Shown in pieces: positions 33,715 through 41,062 of a stretch of 64,000 bases of DNA (positions are counted from its first letter, which is position 1; each line of letters begins with the position of its first letter). The notes under the pieces are model-generated. The model was not told the origin of the DNA and made no database searches. It saw only the letters and a list, made by a program, of their open reading frames with translations. Source of the stretch: Planctomycetota bacterium (GTDB taxonomy: Bacteria; Planctomycetota; PUPC01; DSUN01); the NCBI GenBank assembly GCA_035384565.1, contig DAOOIT010000033.1, positions 5,308 through 69,307 on the forward strand. Direction: 5' to 3'. The position numbers were made by a program, and so were the translations under genes.

Positions 33715-34977
33715 CTACCGCTCGCCCAGGTAGTGCAGGATCTCGCGCTCGCGCATGATGGTGATCTTGTTCTCCTTGGCGAAGAGGACCTCTTCGTCCT
33801 CATCCCAAGGCACTTCGCCCCGCGACTCGTCGGGCTTGGCGTCGCCCACGATCACGTAATCGGTGGTCATGGACACCTTTTCGGCGAGGGTGCAGGGGTA
33901 GCGCGAGAGCATCTGTTCGATGCGGGGTTCGAGGAATCTCCCCTTGAGGCGGAACTCGAGTTTGGTGCCGCGTTTGAAGGCGGGGTTGACGATGAGCATG
34001 CCGGGCAGGATCGGGTCGAGCTCGTCCTGCTTGATGACCTTGGCGCGGGAGATCTGGTCCATGACCTGGCGGATCTGGATCTGACCCTTCTCGCGGCGGC
34101 CGTCCTCGTCGCCCTTCTCGAAGACTGAGAAGAACATGCCCACTTCCACCCAGTCCTTGCGGCCGACGTCCACCATCACGTGCTGGCCGTCGGCGTCCGC
34201 CGTGAGGATCTTGCCGTCGGCCGGCTCGGCGCCGGTGCCGCTCACGAGGGCTTCGAGCTTCTTCTTCGGGAACTGGAGGTCCTTGATCACCTCGGCGTCC
34301 TTCTTGCGCTGTTCTTCGAGCACGCGGATGCTCTTCTCGGCCGAGGCGAGGTCCTTGGTGAGCTTGGTGGCGCGCGTCTTGAGTTCCTCGACCTCGGCGG
34401 TGAGGCGCTCGCGGATCTCATCGCGCTCCTTCTCGACCTTGGCGAGGTCTTCGCGCACCTTTGCGACGGCCTCTTGTTCGACCTTGATCTGCTTGTCCTT
34501 GGTCTTGGCGGCTTCCGCGCCGTCGCGGAGGGCGGTCTCGCGCTGCTCCTTGGCGGTGGCGAGTTCGCGTTCGAGGCCGGCGACCACTTTCTCGAGGCCG
34601 GCGCAGCGGTCGGCGTAGCCGGCGACGAGCGTCTTGAGGTCCACGAACGCCTTGGCGGCGGGGCCCTCGACGTCGGCCAGGGCCGGCAGGGGGGCCTTCT
34701 TGAGGAGTTCTTCCTTGAGGGTGGTGAATTCGCGTTCGGCGCCTTCGAGCGTGAAGCCGATGAGGCGCTCGTACTCGCGGAAGCGGTTCTGCGCCTTCTG
34801 GCCCTCCGCGGTCTTCTCCTTGAGGCGGTCCTCGGTGACCACCAGCTTCTTCTCAAGGTCCCCGACGCTGAGGCCCAGCACCACCGTGCTGCCGATGAGG
34901 CCCACCACGAGAACCGTGAGAACGATGATCGGCACAGGGGAGCCACCGCGGCCGCGAGCGATCCGGCGGGTCGCCAT
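33715..34977 (-). CDS. Membrane-anchored coiled-coil protein with BRCT-like C-terminus
   Basis: 420 residues. A basic start (MATRRIARGRG) and a membrane helix (IIVLTVLVVGLIGSTVVLGLSV, about 15-37) precede a long coiled coil (about 40-240). A beta segment follows (about 250-320: GKILTADADGQHVMVDVGRKDWVEVGMFF). The final 90 residues read LEFRLKGRF, TLAEKVSMTTDYVIVGD and LFAKENKITIMREREILHYLG, which fits a BRCT domain. By the positive-inside rule the C-terminal part would be periplasmic, an odd place for BRCT. ATG 34977 is preferred for its 8-base spacing from AGGAG. It has a strong promoter and stands alone. Confidence 0.75.
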   Translation of the reverse strand: MATRRIARGRGGSPVPIIVLTVLVVGLIGSTVVLGLSVGDLEKKLVVTEDRLKEKTAEGQKAQNRFREYERLIGFTLEGAEREFTTLKEELLKKAPLPALADVEGPAAKAFVDLKTLVAGYADRCAGLEKVVAGLERELATAKEQRETALRDGAEAAKTKDKQIKVEQEAVAKVREDLAKVEKERDEIRERLTAEVEELKTRATKLTKDLASAEKSIRVLEEQRKKDAEVIKDLQFPKKKLEALVSGTGAEPADGKILTADADGQHVMVDVGRKDWVEVGMFFSVFEKGDEDGRREKGQIQIRQVMDQISRAKVIKQDELDPILPGMLIVNPAFKRGTKLEFRLKGRFLEPRIEQMLSRYPCTLAEKVSMTTDYVIVGDAKPDESRGEVPWDEDEEVLFAKENKITIMREREILHYLGER

Positions 34978-35046
34978 TCCATCCACTCCTATGCTTTAGG
35001 TCCAGACGCCGGGGGGCGCTTGAGCGCCGCCCCCGCTAGTGTGCGT

Positions 35047-35076
35047 ATTCTACCGTTGCGGATAGAGATATGTCAA
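35047..35076 (-). promoter_or_regulatory. Promoter of the coiled-coil/BRCT gene
   Basis: TTGACA (35076-35071), 18 bases, TAGAAT (35052-35047) on the minus strand; one of the strongest sites in the window, 70 bases before the start codon. Confidence 0.7.
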
Positions 35077-35142
35077 GCCCAAATGATGGGGTGGGGAAAA
35101 GTGCCGGGTGCGCGGCGATTCCGCCGTGGCTGAGCGGGCATC

Positions 35143-35171
35143 TTGCAAAGTGCGCAGGCTTCTGCTAGAAT
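35143..35171 (+). promoter_or_regulatory. Promoter of the folK-dNK-panC operon
   Basis: TTGCAA, 17 bases, TAGAAT (35166-35171), 40 bases ahead of folK. It is divergent from the promoter at 35047-35076. Confidence 0.65.
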
Positions 35172-35210
35172 GCCCCGCCGTGGGCGAATCCACAGCCCGC
35201 GGGGCGCGCC

Positions 35211-35684
35211 ATGGCGGATGCATACGTGGGCTTGGGCAGCAACGTGGGCGACCGCGCGGCCCTGCTGGCCGAGGCGCTCCGCCGCCTGGCGGGCTGCGAG
35301 GGGGTCGAACTCGTCGCCGTGTCGCCCTTCGCCGATACGGAGCCCGTGGGCGGGCCGCCAGGCCAGCCCAGGTTTCTCAATGCCGTGGCGCACGTGCGTG
35401 TCTGCCTGTCGCCCGAGGCGCTGCTCGACCGGCTGCTGGCCATCGAGGAGGCGCTGGGGCGCGTGAGGGCCGAACGCTGGGGTCCGCGGACGATTGACCT
35501 GGACCTTCTGCTCTATGACGACGTGGTGAGGCGGGGGGAGCGGCTGACGCTGCCGCACCCGCGGATGCACGAGCGGCGGTTCGTGCTCGAGCCGCTGGCC
35601 GCCCTCGCCCCGGGGGTGGTGCATCCGGTTCTGGGGCGCACCGCCGCACAACTGCTGGTCGCACTGGGGACAGAGCCATCATGA
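35211..35684 (+). CDS. folK: 2-amino-4-hydroxy-6-hydroxymethyldihydropteridine pyrophosphokinase
   Basis: 157 residues. AYVGLGSNVGDR opens the protein, then SPFADTEPVGGPPGQPRFLNAV, and the signature RWGPRTIDLDLLLYDD followed by LPHPRMHERRFVLEPLAALAP. HPPK transfers pyrophosphate from ATP to the pterin in folate synthesis. All substrate and magnesium residues of the DLDLL region are intact. Its stop overlaps the kinase gene by 4 bases, so it is the first gene of a three-gene operon that combines folate, nucleotide and pantothenate functions. Confidence 0.93.
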   Translation: MADAYVGLGSNVGDRAALLAEALRRLAGCEGVELVAVSPFADTEPVGGPPGQPRFLNAVAHVRVCLSPEALLDRLLAIEEALGRVRAERWGPRTIDLDLLLYDDVVRRGERLTLPHPRMHERRFVLEPLAALAPGVVHPVLGRTAAQLLVALGTEPS

Positions 35685-36331
35685 GCCGCAAGTTCACCTA
35701 CATCGCCGTCGAGGGCCCGATCGGCGTGGGCAAGACCACCCTGGCCCTCGCCCTCGGCAAGGCCCTGGACGCGCGCGTGATCCTCGAGGAGTCCGAGGCC
35801 AACCCCTTCCTTCTCCATTTCTACGAGAACCCCGCGCGCTACGCCTTCCAGACCCAGCTCTTCTTCCTCGCCTCCCGCTACAAGCAGCAGCAGGAGATCT
35901 TCCAGCGCGACCTCTTCCACCAGACCACCGTCACCGACTATCTGTTCGAGAAAGACAGCGTCTTCGCCAGCGTGACCCTGAGCGACGAGGAACTGCGCCT
36001 CTACCACCGCTTCGCCAGCTACCTGGCCTCGGGCATTCCCAAGCCCAACATCGCCATCCTGCTCCAGGCCAGCGTCGAGTCGCTCATGGCCCGCATCCGC
36101 AAGCGCGGACACGACTTCGAGGCGCCGATGGAGGTGGACTACCTGCGCAAGGTGGTGGAAACCTATAACCGGCACTTCTTCGACTACTCGGCCACCCCGC
36201 TGCTGGTCGTGAATACCGACGAGGTGAACGTGGCCGCCGACCCTGCCGAGCTGGCCAACCTGATCGAGCAGATGGGCCGCCTCGAGAGCGGCGTGCAGTT
36301 CTATGCCCCCGTTGCCCGAAAAGGCCGCTGA
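35681..36331 (+). CDS. Deoxynucleoside kinase family protein
   Basis: 216 residues. P-loop GPIGVGKTT at 12-20, then LEESEANPFLLHFYENP with the nucleoside-binding Glu, FQTQLFFLASRYKQQ, VTDYLFEKDSVFA (DRY-like region) and the lid IRKRGHDFE. The family phosphorylates deoxyadenosine, deoxyguanosine or deoxycytidine for salvage; specificity is undecided. It overlaps folK by ATGA and precedes panC by 22 bases. The same trio of genes recurs, from general knowledge, in several PVC genomes. Confidence 0.88.
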   Translation: MSRKFTYIAVEGPIGVGKTTLALALGKALDARVILEESEANPFLLHFYENPARYAFQTQLFFLASRYKQQQEIFQRDLFHQTTVTDYLFEKDSVFASVTLSDEELRLYHRFASYLASGIPKPNIAILLQASVESLMARIRKRGHDFEAPMEVDYLRKVVETYNRHFFDYSATPLLVVNTDEVNVAADPAELANLIEQMGRLESGVQFYAPVARKGR

Positions 36332-36353
36332 ACGCGGGGAGCCCGCCCCTTCG

Positions 36354-37202
36354 ATGGAAATCCTCACGACCATCGCCTCCCTTCGCGCCTTCCTTCGGCC
36401 GCACCGAGCCGCGGGCCGCACCCTGGGCTTCGTGCCCACCATGGGCGCGCTGCACGAGGGACACCTGAGCCTCCTGCGCCGCGCCAAGGCCGAATGCGAC
36501 CTCGCCGTCGCCAGCATCTTCGTCAACCCCACCCAGTTCGCCCCCACCGAGGACCTCGCCCGCTACCCGCGCGACCTCGAGGGCGACCGCCGCCTGTGCG
36601 CGAGCGTGGGGGCGGACGCCGTTTTCGCCCCCGCCCCTGCCGAGATGTACCCCGAGGGCGCCGCCACGTGGGTGATCCAGGACGATGCGACCGCCCGCTG
36701 CCTCGAGGGCGAGCACCGGCCCACGCACTTCCGCGGCGTGCTCACCGTGTGCCTCAAGCTCTTCCATATCGTGCAGCCCGATCGCGCGTACTTCGGCCAG
36801 AAGGACTTTCAGCAGGCCCTCCTCGTGCGGCGCATGGTGCGCGACCTCGATCTGCCGATGGAGCTGGTCGTGTGCCCCATCGTGCGCGAGGCCGACGGCC
36901 TGGCGATGAGCTCGCGCAACCGCTATCTCGACGCCGCCGCGCGGCGGCAGGCGGCGAGCCTCTCGCGCGGGCTGGAGAGGGCCCGCGCCGCCGCGGCCGT
37001 CGGCGAGCGCAGCGCCGCGAAGCTCGCCGATGTGATTCGCTCGGAGATCGTTGCCGCCGGCCCGTGCGAGATTGACTACATCGCGATCGCCGACCCCGAG
37101 ACGCTGGCCCCTGTGGCCGTCGTCGAGAAGCCTGTGGTGGCCCTTCTCGCCGTCCGCATCGCCGGCACCCGCCTCATTGACAACCTCATTCTTGCCCCGT
37201 GA
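36354..37202 (+). CDS. panC: Pantothenate synthetase
   Basis: 282 residues. FVPTMGALHEGHLSLLRRAK contains the HIGH-like site, then SIFVNPTQFAPTEDLARYPRD, YFGQKDFQQALLVRRMV and READGLAMSSRNRYLD with the KMSKS-like loop. It joins pantoate and beta-alanine with ATP. ATG 36354 is the natural start; an earlier in-frame ATG at 36303 overlaps the kinase gene and adds unmatched residues. Its last 17 bases overlap the end of the convergent four-helix-bundle gene. Confidence 0.93.
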   Translation: MEILTTIASLRAFLRPHRAAGRTLGFVPTMGALHEGHLSLLRRAKAECDLAVASIFVNPTQFAPTEDLARYPRDLEGDRRLCASVGADAVFAPAPAEMYPEGAATWVIQDDATARCLEGEHRPTHFRGVLTVCLKLFHIVQPDRAYFGQKDFQQALLVRRMVRDLDLPMELVVCPIVREADGLAMSSRNRYLDAAARRQAASLSRGLERARAAAAVGERSAAKLADVIRSEIVAAGPCEIDYIAIADPETLAPVAVVEKPVVALLAVRIAGTRLIDNLILAP

Positions 37203-37653
37203 TCGCGTGCGAGGCAGCCGCGAAGCTGCGCGTTGAAGCCAGGGCGTCGGCGGTGGGCGCTCCGGCATGAGAGATGGACACGATGGACGGAATGGACGGG
37301 TGGCAGTGTTTGGTGGATTCTGCCCATTGGGCGACATCGTCGGCGGTGGTGGGGCGAAGGGCGATGAGGCGGGCGAGGCGGGGGTCGTGCAGCTCCCAAA
37401 GCGCGAGGCGGTGGTGGCGGAGGAAGTCTTCGTAGTCGCGGCGGAGTTCCTCGAGGCTGGCGTGGGCGATGTTCTGGACGCCGGAGCGGGCGGCCTGGAC
37501 CATCTGGTCATGGGTGCGGCTGCTTGGGGGGATGAAGCGTCCGCAGAACCGGACGGTGAGGTCGTAGATGAGCTGGGCCACCTGGAAGCTCTTGAGGCGC
37601 CGGTAGCCGCCGTGGGGAGGAAGGATGAGGTCGGGCGAGGGGGGCAGCTTCAT
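37186..37653 (-). CDS. Four-helix-bundle protein with suffix domain
   Basis: 155 residues. Residues about 15-65 (GGYRRLKSFQVAQLIYDLTVRF, then QMVQAARSGVQNIAHASLEEL) correspond to the first helices of the 23S-IVS/Avd-like four-helix-bundle family. Residues 66-120 (RRDYEDFLRHHRLALWELHDPR, then LRPTTADDVAQW) match the suffix-type extension. The C-terminus is Ser/His-rich because it is translated from the nonamer repeat at 37274-37300 (CHPSIPSIVSIS). ATG 37653 has AGGAG nine bases upstream. It overlaps panC by 17 bases and is bracketed by nonamer arrays, paralleling the heptad-bracketed relative at 2444-2827. Confidence 0.8.
   Translation of the reverse strand: MKLPPSPDLILPPHGGYRRLKSFQVAQLIYDLTVRFCGRFIPPSSRTHDQMVQAARSGVQNIAHASLEELRRDYEDFLRHHRLALWELHDPRLARLIALRPTTADDVAQWAESTKHCHPSIPSIVSISHAGAPTADALASTRSFAAASHAITGQE
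37274..37300. repeat. Three nonamers inside the four-helix-bundle gene 3' end
   Basis: ATGGACACG, ATGGACGGA and ATGGACGGG, in strict 9-base period, read on the plus strand and translated on the minus strand as part of the protein's C-terminus. Confidence 0.8.
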
Positions 37654-37681
37654 TCGAGGGGCTCCTGGGGGAATGGGCATG

Positions 37682-37747
37682 ATGGACAGTATGGACAGGA
37701 TGGATCGGGGCGGGATGGGCCTGTCCATCTTGTCCATAGTGTCTATT
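37682..37747. repeat. Nonamer arrays in inverted layout upstream of the four-helix-bundle gene
   Basis: ATGGACAGT, ATGGACAGG and ATGGATCGG (37682-37708), then CTGTCCATC, TTGTCCATA and GTGTCTATT (37721-37747). The arms fold into an imperfect hairpin with a 12-base centre, 28 bases before the start codon of the gene. They may shape its leader or mark the edge of a mobile unit. Confidence 0.85.
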
Positions 37748-38455
37748 GGCTCAGCCCCTCCTGTCCAGGAAGCCAACCGCTCGCTTCTGCCGGTGGCGCC
37801 AGGGCCTCGCGCTCGATCGGCGTTATCTTCGCACGGCAGGGCCTGGGTTTCAAGGACGGCACCAGGCCCGGCAGCGTCGCTTGACCCTGCCCCGAAGCGG
37901 GCTCGAGCGCCGGAGGGGGCGGGTGTCGTGTTGGGAGGTCTAGGCCACTTGATGGGTCTCGCTGGACCGCGAGGGCGGCAGACCTGAGGTGCTTTGGCCT
38001 CGATGGCCTGAATGACTTGCTCGCGGCCGTCAATCAGGGTTCCTGGGGGTCTGGCGGGTCTGCGGGAGGGCTCTCCCGGGTGGGTGGTGGGTGCACCCTG
38101 TCCATACTTGCTCAACCCTGAGAGGAGGGAGGTGAGCAAGTATGGGTAGAAGGGCGAGGATCGGCGATCCTCGCGGTTCCGGCCATTCGCGCTCACCTGG
38201 GGGATGAGCAAGTATGGGAGGGGGAATGGCCGGGAGCGTAAAGCATTGTGGGATATATGGTTGCGGTGTGGCCGCACTGACGCTTCAACACCAGTCCCGC
38301 GCTCTCCGACGGCTCGCGCGACGGGATTGCTGAACCCTGGGGAGCCGCGATTGAGATGCGAGCCGTGGGGGCGGCTACCAAGCCGCGGCGTATCAATGGG
38401 CGCTGTGAACGCGCACCCCACGACCACGTGCGGGTGAAGGACGCCCTTGGGTCTT
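37748..38455. other. Gene-free stretch, repeat-rich, possibly decayed
   Basis: No convincing gene is visible on either strand, although the minus frame stays open by chance of GC content. A hairpin GGCCTGG / CCAGGCC is near 37840-37870. Two hairpins of the CCATACTTGCTCA family are at 38102-38217. The rest shows no recognisable motif. It may be the remains of sequence carried with the four-helix-bundle gene. Confidence 0.5.
38102..38217. repeat. Tandem hairpins, CCATACTTGCTCA family, second locus
   Basis: Hairpin 1: CCATACTTGCTCA (38102-38114) with TGAGCAAGTATGG (38133-38145), 18-base loop. Hairpin 2: degenerate CCATTCGCGCTCA (38183) with intact TGAGCAAGTATGG (38205-38217). Unit spacing is 81 bases, identical to that between the second and third hairpins of the array at 7327-7518. 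The inter-hairpin spacers are 37 bases in both places. Confidence 0.85.
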
Positions 38456-38791
38456 CTAGACTTGCGGTGCCGCGTTGGCTTGAGCCGCAGCCTGCGCGCC
38501 GGCGCGGCGGTCGTTGATGATCCCCTTCATCCGCTTCCCCATCTTGAAGTCCACCACGGTCTTGGGGGGGACTTCGACGACCTGGCCTGTCTTGGGGTTG
38601 CGGGCCTTGCGGGCGGCGCGCGAGACCGTCTCGAAGACGCCAAAGTCGCGGAACTCGAGGCGATTGCCGTTGGCGAGTTCGTTGATGCACTCGTCGAGGA
38701 AGGCCTGAACGATGTCCCGCACGAGCATCTGACGGTGCTTGAGCTTCTCGGCAATGGTGTTCGTGAGTTCCTTCTTCGTCGTCGTTCCCAT
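38456..38791 (-). CDS. HU/IHF family DNA-binding protein
   Basis: 111 residues. KKELTNTIAEKL, then FLDECINELANGNRLEFRDFGVFETVSRAARKARNPKTGQVVEVPPKTVVDFKMGKRMK is the complete HU fold with the RNPKTG arm. An Ala/Gln-rich tail of about 18 residues follows. It bends DNA in nucleoid organisation. ATG 38791 follows a G-rich site; earlier residues in the frame are not HU-like. The promoter at 38991-39019 gives a long untranslated leader of about 190 bases, which contains the palindrome ATGCT-A-AGCAT and could be regulatory. Confidence 0.9.
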   Translation of the reverse strand: MGTTTKKELTNTIAEKLKHRQMLVRDIVQAFLDECINELANGNRLEFRDFGVFETVSRAARKARNPKTGQVVEVPPKTVVDFKMGKRMKGIINDRRAGAQAAAQANAAPQV

Positions 38792-38990
38792 CGGCGAGCC
38801 CCCTTTCTCTGGCAGCCGCGGTGCCCCGGCAGCACGATACGCCAGGCGGGTCGGAGCGGCTGGCCGTCCTGCCTGTGGGTCCCCAGAGTTCACGCACTTA
38901 TGTCTTCGCGCTTGATGCTAAGCATTGTGGCAGCACAGCGCTTACGCCGTCAGGCGTTGACACATGTAGCCATGTTCCGGGGGTATGGGA

Positions 38991-39019
38991 ATTGTAGCAT
39001 GGCCCGCGCCGTTTTGCAA
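38991..39019 (-). promoter_or_regulatory. Promoter of the HU gene
   Basis: TTGCAA (39019-39014), 17 bases, TACAAT (38996-38991) on the minus strand. Surrounding DNA is AT-richer than average. It is about 200 bases upstream of the HU start codon. The gene-free stretch 38792-39145 holds this site, the leader and the stem-loop at 39085-39118. Confidence 0.65.
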
Positions 39020-39084
39020 CGAAAAATCATAAATTTCATGAACTTATGGTGTTTGGGCGTCGGGTGGGCGTCGGGTGCATGAAG

Positions 39085-39118
39085 AGGCCCTGCGGGTCGC
39101 GGGGCGTCCGCAGGGCCT
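39085..39118 (-). terminator. Stem-loop after enolase
   Basis: AGGCCCTGCGG at 39085-39095 pairs perfectly with CCGCAGGGCCT at 39108-39118 around a 12-base loop, 28 bases past the enolase stop. There is no clear T run on the minus strand, so termination by this stem alone is uncertain. Confidence 0.6.
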
Positions 39119-39145
39119 GAGGGTGCGAAGGGGGAAGCTCGACGG

Positions 39146-40447
39146 TTACCTCTTGCGCCAGAGGGCGGCGCCGTAGCGGGCCTGGGCGCCGAGTTCCTCC
39201 TCGATGCGCAGGAGCTGATTGTACTTGGCGATCCGGTCGCTGCGGCAGGCCGAGCCGGTCTTGATCTGCCCGGTGTTCGCGGCCACCACGATGTCGGCGA
39301 TCGTCGCGTCCTCGGTCTCGCCCGAGCGGTGCGAGACCACGGCGGTCATGGCGTGGGTGTGAGCGAGCTGGATGGTGTCCAGCGTCTCGCTCAGGGTGCC
39401 GATCTGGTTGACCTTGATGAGGATGGAGTTCGCGGTGCCCTCGGCGATGCCGCGCTGGAGGAACTTGACGTTGGTGACGAAAATGTCGTCGCCCACGATC
39501 TGGATTCTGGCGCCGAGCGCTTCGTTGAGCTTGCGCCAGCCGGCCCAGTCGTTTTCGGCCAAGCCGTCTTCGAGCGAGCGGATGGGGTAGCGGTCGCACA
39601 GGTCGGCGTAGAAGGCGATCATCTCTTCGGCCGACAACTGGCGGTTTTCGGAGGCGAGCACGTACTTGCCGGGGGCCCGGATGCCGCGGCCCTTGGCATC
39701 CTCGCCGTAGAAGGAGCTGGCCGCGGGGTCGAGGGCGATGAAGACGTCCTCGCCCGGCTTGTAGCCGGCCTTCTCGATGGCCTCCATGATCACCTTCAAG
39801 GCGTCCTCGTTCGACTTCAGGTCGGGCGCGAAGCCGCCCTCGTCGCCCACGGAGGTCGAGAGGCCGCGCTTGCTGAGGACCTTCTTGAGGCTGTGGAAGA
39901 CCTCGGCGCCGATGCGGAGCGCCTCGCGGAAGCTGGGCGCGCCGAAGGGCATGATCATGAACTCCTGGAGGTCCACGTTGTTCGCGGCGTGCTTGCCGCC
40001 GTTCAGGATGTTCATCATGGGCACAGGCAGCACCCGGGCGTTGGTGCCGCCGATGTAGCGGTAGAGGGGCAGGCCGAGGGCGTTCGCGGCGGCCTTGGCC
40101 ACGGCCAGCGACACGCCCAGGATGGCGTTCGCGCCCAGGTTGGCCTTGGTCGGCGTGCCGTCGAGCTGGCACATCCGCGTGTCAATGCCGGCCTGGTCGA
40201 GCGCGTCGGTGCCCACGAGCTCGGGCGCGAGGACCTCGTTGACGTTGGCCACGGCCTTGGTGACGCCCTTGCCGCCGTAGCGGGCCTTGTCGCCGTCGCG
40301 CAGCTCTACCGCCTCGTTCTCGCCCGTGGAGGCGCCCGACGGCACGGCCGCGAGGCCCACGGCTCCGCATTCCAGCTCCACTTCGACCTCGACGGTGGGG
40401 TTGCCGCGCGAGTCGAGAATCTCACGCCCCTTGACGCCGACGATCAT
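39146..40447 (-). CDS. eno: Enolase
   Basis: 433 residues, full length. REILDSRGNPTVEVEVEL, PSGASTGENEAVELRDGD, MPFGAPSFREALRIGAEVFH, VGDEGGFAPDLKSNEDAL, EDGLAENDW, ILIKVNQIGTLSETLDTI and SHRSGETEDATIADIVVA cover all metal and catalytic sites. It converts 2-phosphoglycerate to phosphoenolpyruvate in glycolysis. ATG 40447 lies 2 bases after the response-regulator stop, so the two genes are co-transcribed from the promoter at 40887-40914. Coupling of a housekeeping enzyme with a lone receiver protein is uncommon. Confidence 0.96.
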   Translation of the reverse strand: MIVGVKGREILDSRGNPTVEVEVELECGAVGLAAVPSGASTGENEAVELRDGDKARYGGKGVTKAVANVNEVLAPELVGTDALDQAGIDTRMCQLDGTPTKANLGANAILGVSLAVAKAAANALGLPLYRYIGGTNARVLPVPMMNILNGGKHAANNVDLQEFMIMPFGAPSFREALRIGAEVFHSLKKVLSKRGLSTSVGDEGGFAPDLKSNEDALKVIMEAIEKAGYKPGEDVFIALDPAASSFYGEDAKGRGIRAPGKYVLASENRQLSAEEMIAFYADLCDRYPIRSLEDGLAENDWAGWRKLNEALGARIQIVGDDIFVTNVKFLQRGIAEGTANSILIKVNQIGTLSETLDTIQLAHTHAMTAVVSHRSGETEDATIADIVVAANTGQIKTGSACRSDRIAKYNQLLRIEEELGAQARYGAALWRKR

Positions 40448-40449
40448 GG

Positions 40450-40842
40450 TCACGGTTTCTTTCTCCCAAAGATGTTCAGGCAGTTCCGCACCTCGCCGAG
40501 CAGTTCCTCGGGCTTGAAGGGCTTGCGGATGAAGGCGTAGGCGTCCAGCACCGAGGCCAGCGCCACCGTATCGTCGTCGCCCTTCGCCGACAGAAAGATG
40601 ATCGGCACATCGCGCGTCTTCGGGTCGAAGCGCAGCTTGTCGCACACCGCCAGGCCGTCCATGCCCGGCATGGCGATATCCAGCAGCACGAGATCGGGGA
40701 GTTGCGCCTTGGCCTTCGCGATGCCCGACGGCCCATCCGTCGCTCGTTCCACCGCGTAGCCCTCGCCCGCCAGCAGGGTGGCGATCAACTGAAGCGTATC
40801 CGGATCATCGTCCACCACCAGAATCCGCTCATTGCGCGCCAT
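40450..40842 (-). CDS. Single-domain response regulator (receiver)
   Basis: 130 residues: ILVVDDDPDTLQLI with the acidic pocket at 11-13, phosphoacceptor Asp55 in LVLLDIAMPGMDG, Ser85 in IIFLSAKGDDD, and Lys107 in FIRKPF. There is no output domain, so it signals by protein contact. ATG 40842 has GAGGAG upstream. The gene lies directly ahead of eno, and no histidine kinase is in the window, so the partner is unknown. Confidence 0.92.
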   Translation of the reverse strand: MARNERILVVDDDPDTLQLIATLLAGEGYAVERATDGPSGIAKAKAQLPDLVLLDIAMPGMDGLAVCDKLRFDPKTRDVPIIFLSAKGDDDTVALASVLDAYAFIRKPFKPEELLGEVRNCLNIFGRKKP

Positions 40843-40886
40843 GGCGAGGCTCCTCGACACGCTCCGGCCCTGAGGACACACTGCCT

Positions 40887-40914
40887 ATTATACCGAGCAC
40901 GCTTGCCCGGTCAA
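40887..40914 (-). promoter_or_regulatory. Promoter of the response regulator-eno operon
   Basis: TTGACC (40914-40909), 16 bases, perfect TATAAT (40892-40887) on the minus strand, 45 bases before the start codon. This is the best -10 box in the window, fitting high expression of enolase. Confidence 0.7.
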
Positions 40915-41062
40915 GTTCGGCGGAGTGCGGACGGGGCCCTCGGCCGCCGCACACCGGGCTCGATCCGGCGCAGCCACCGGCGGCCGACCGCTGCCGACAT
41001 GCGCGCGGCCGCCCGTGTGGGGGCGGCCGCGTCGGGGGTGTGCGTGAGGGCGCACGCGCCGC

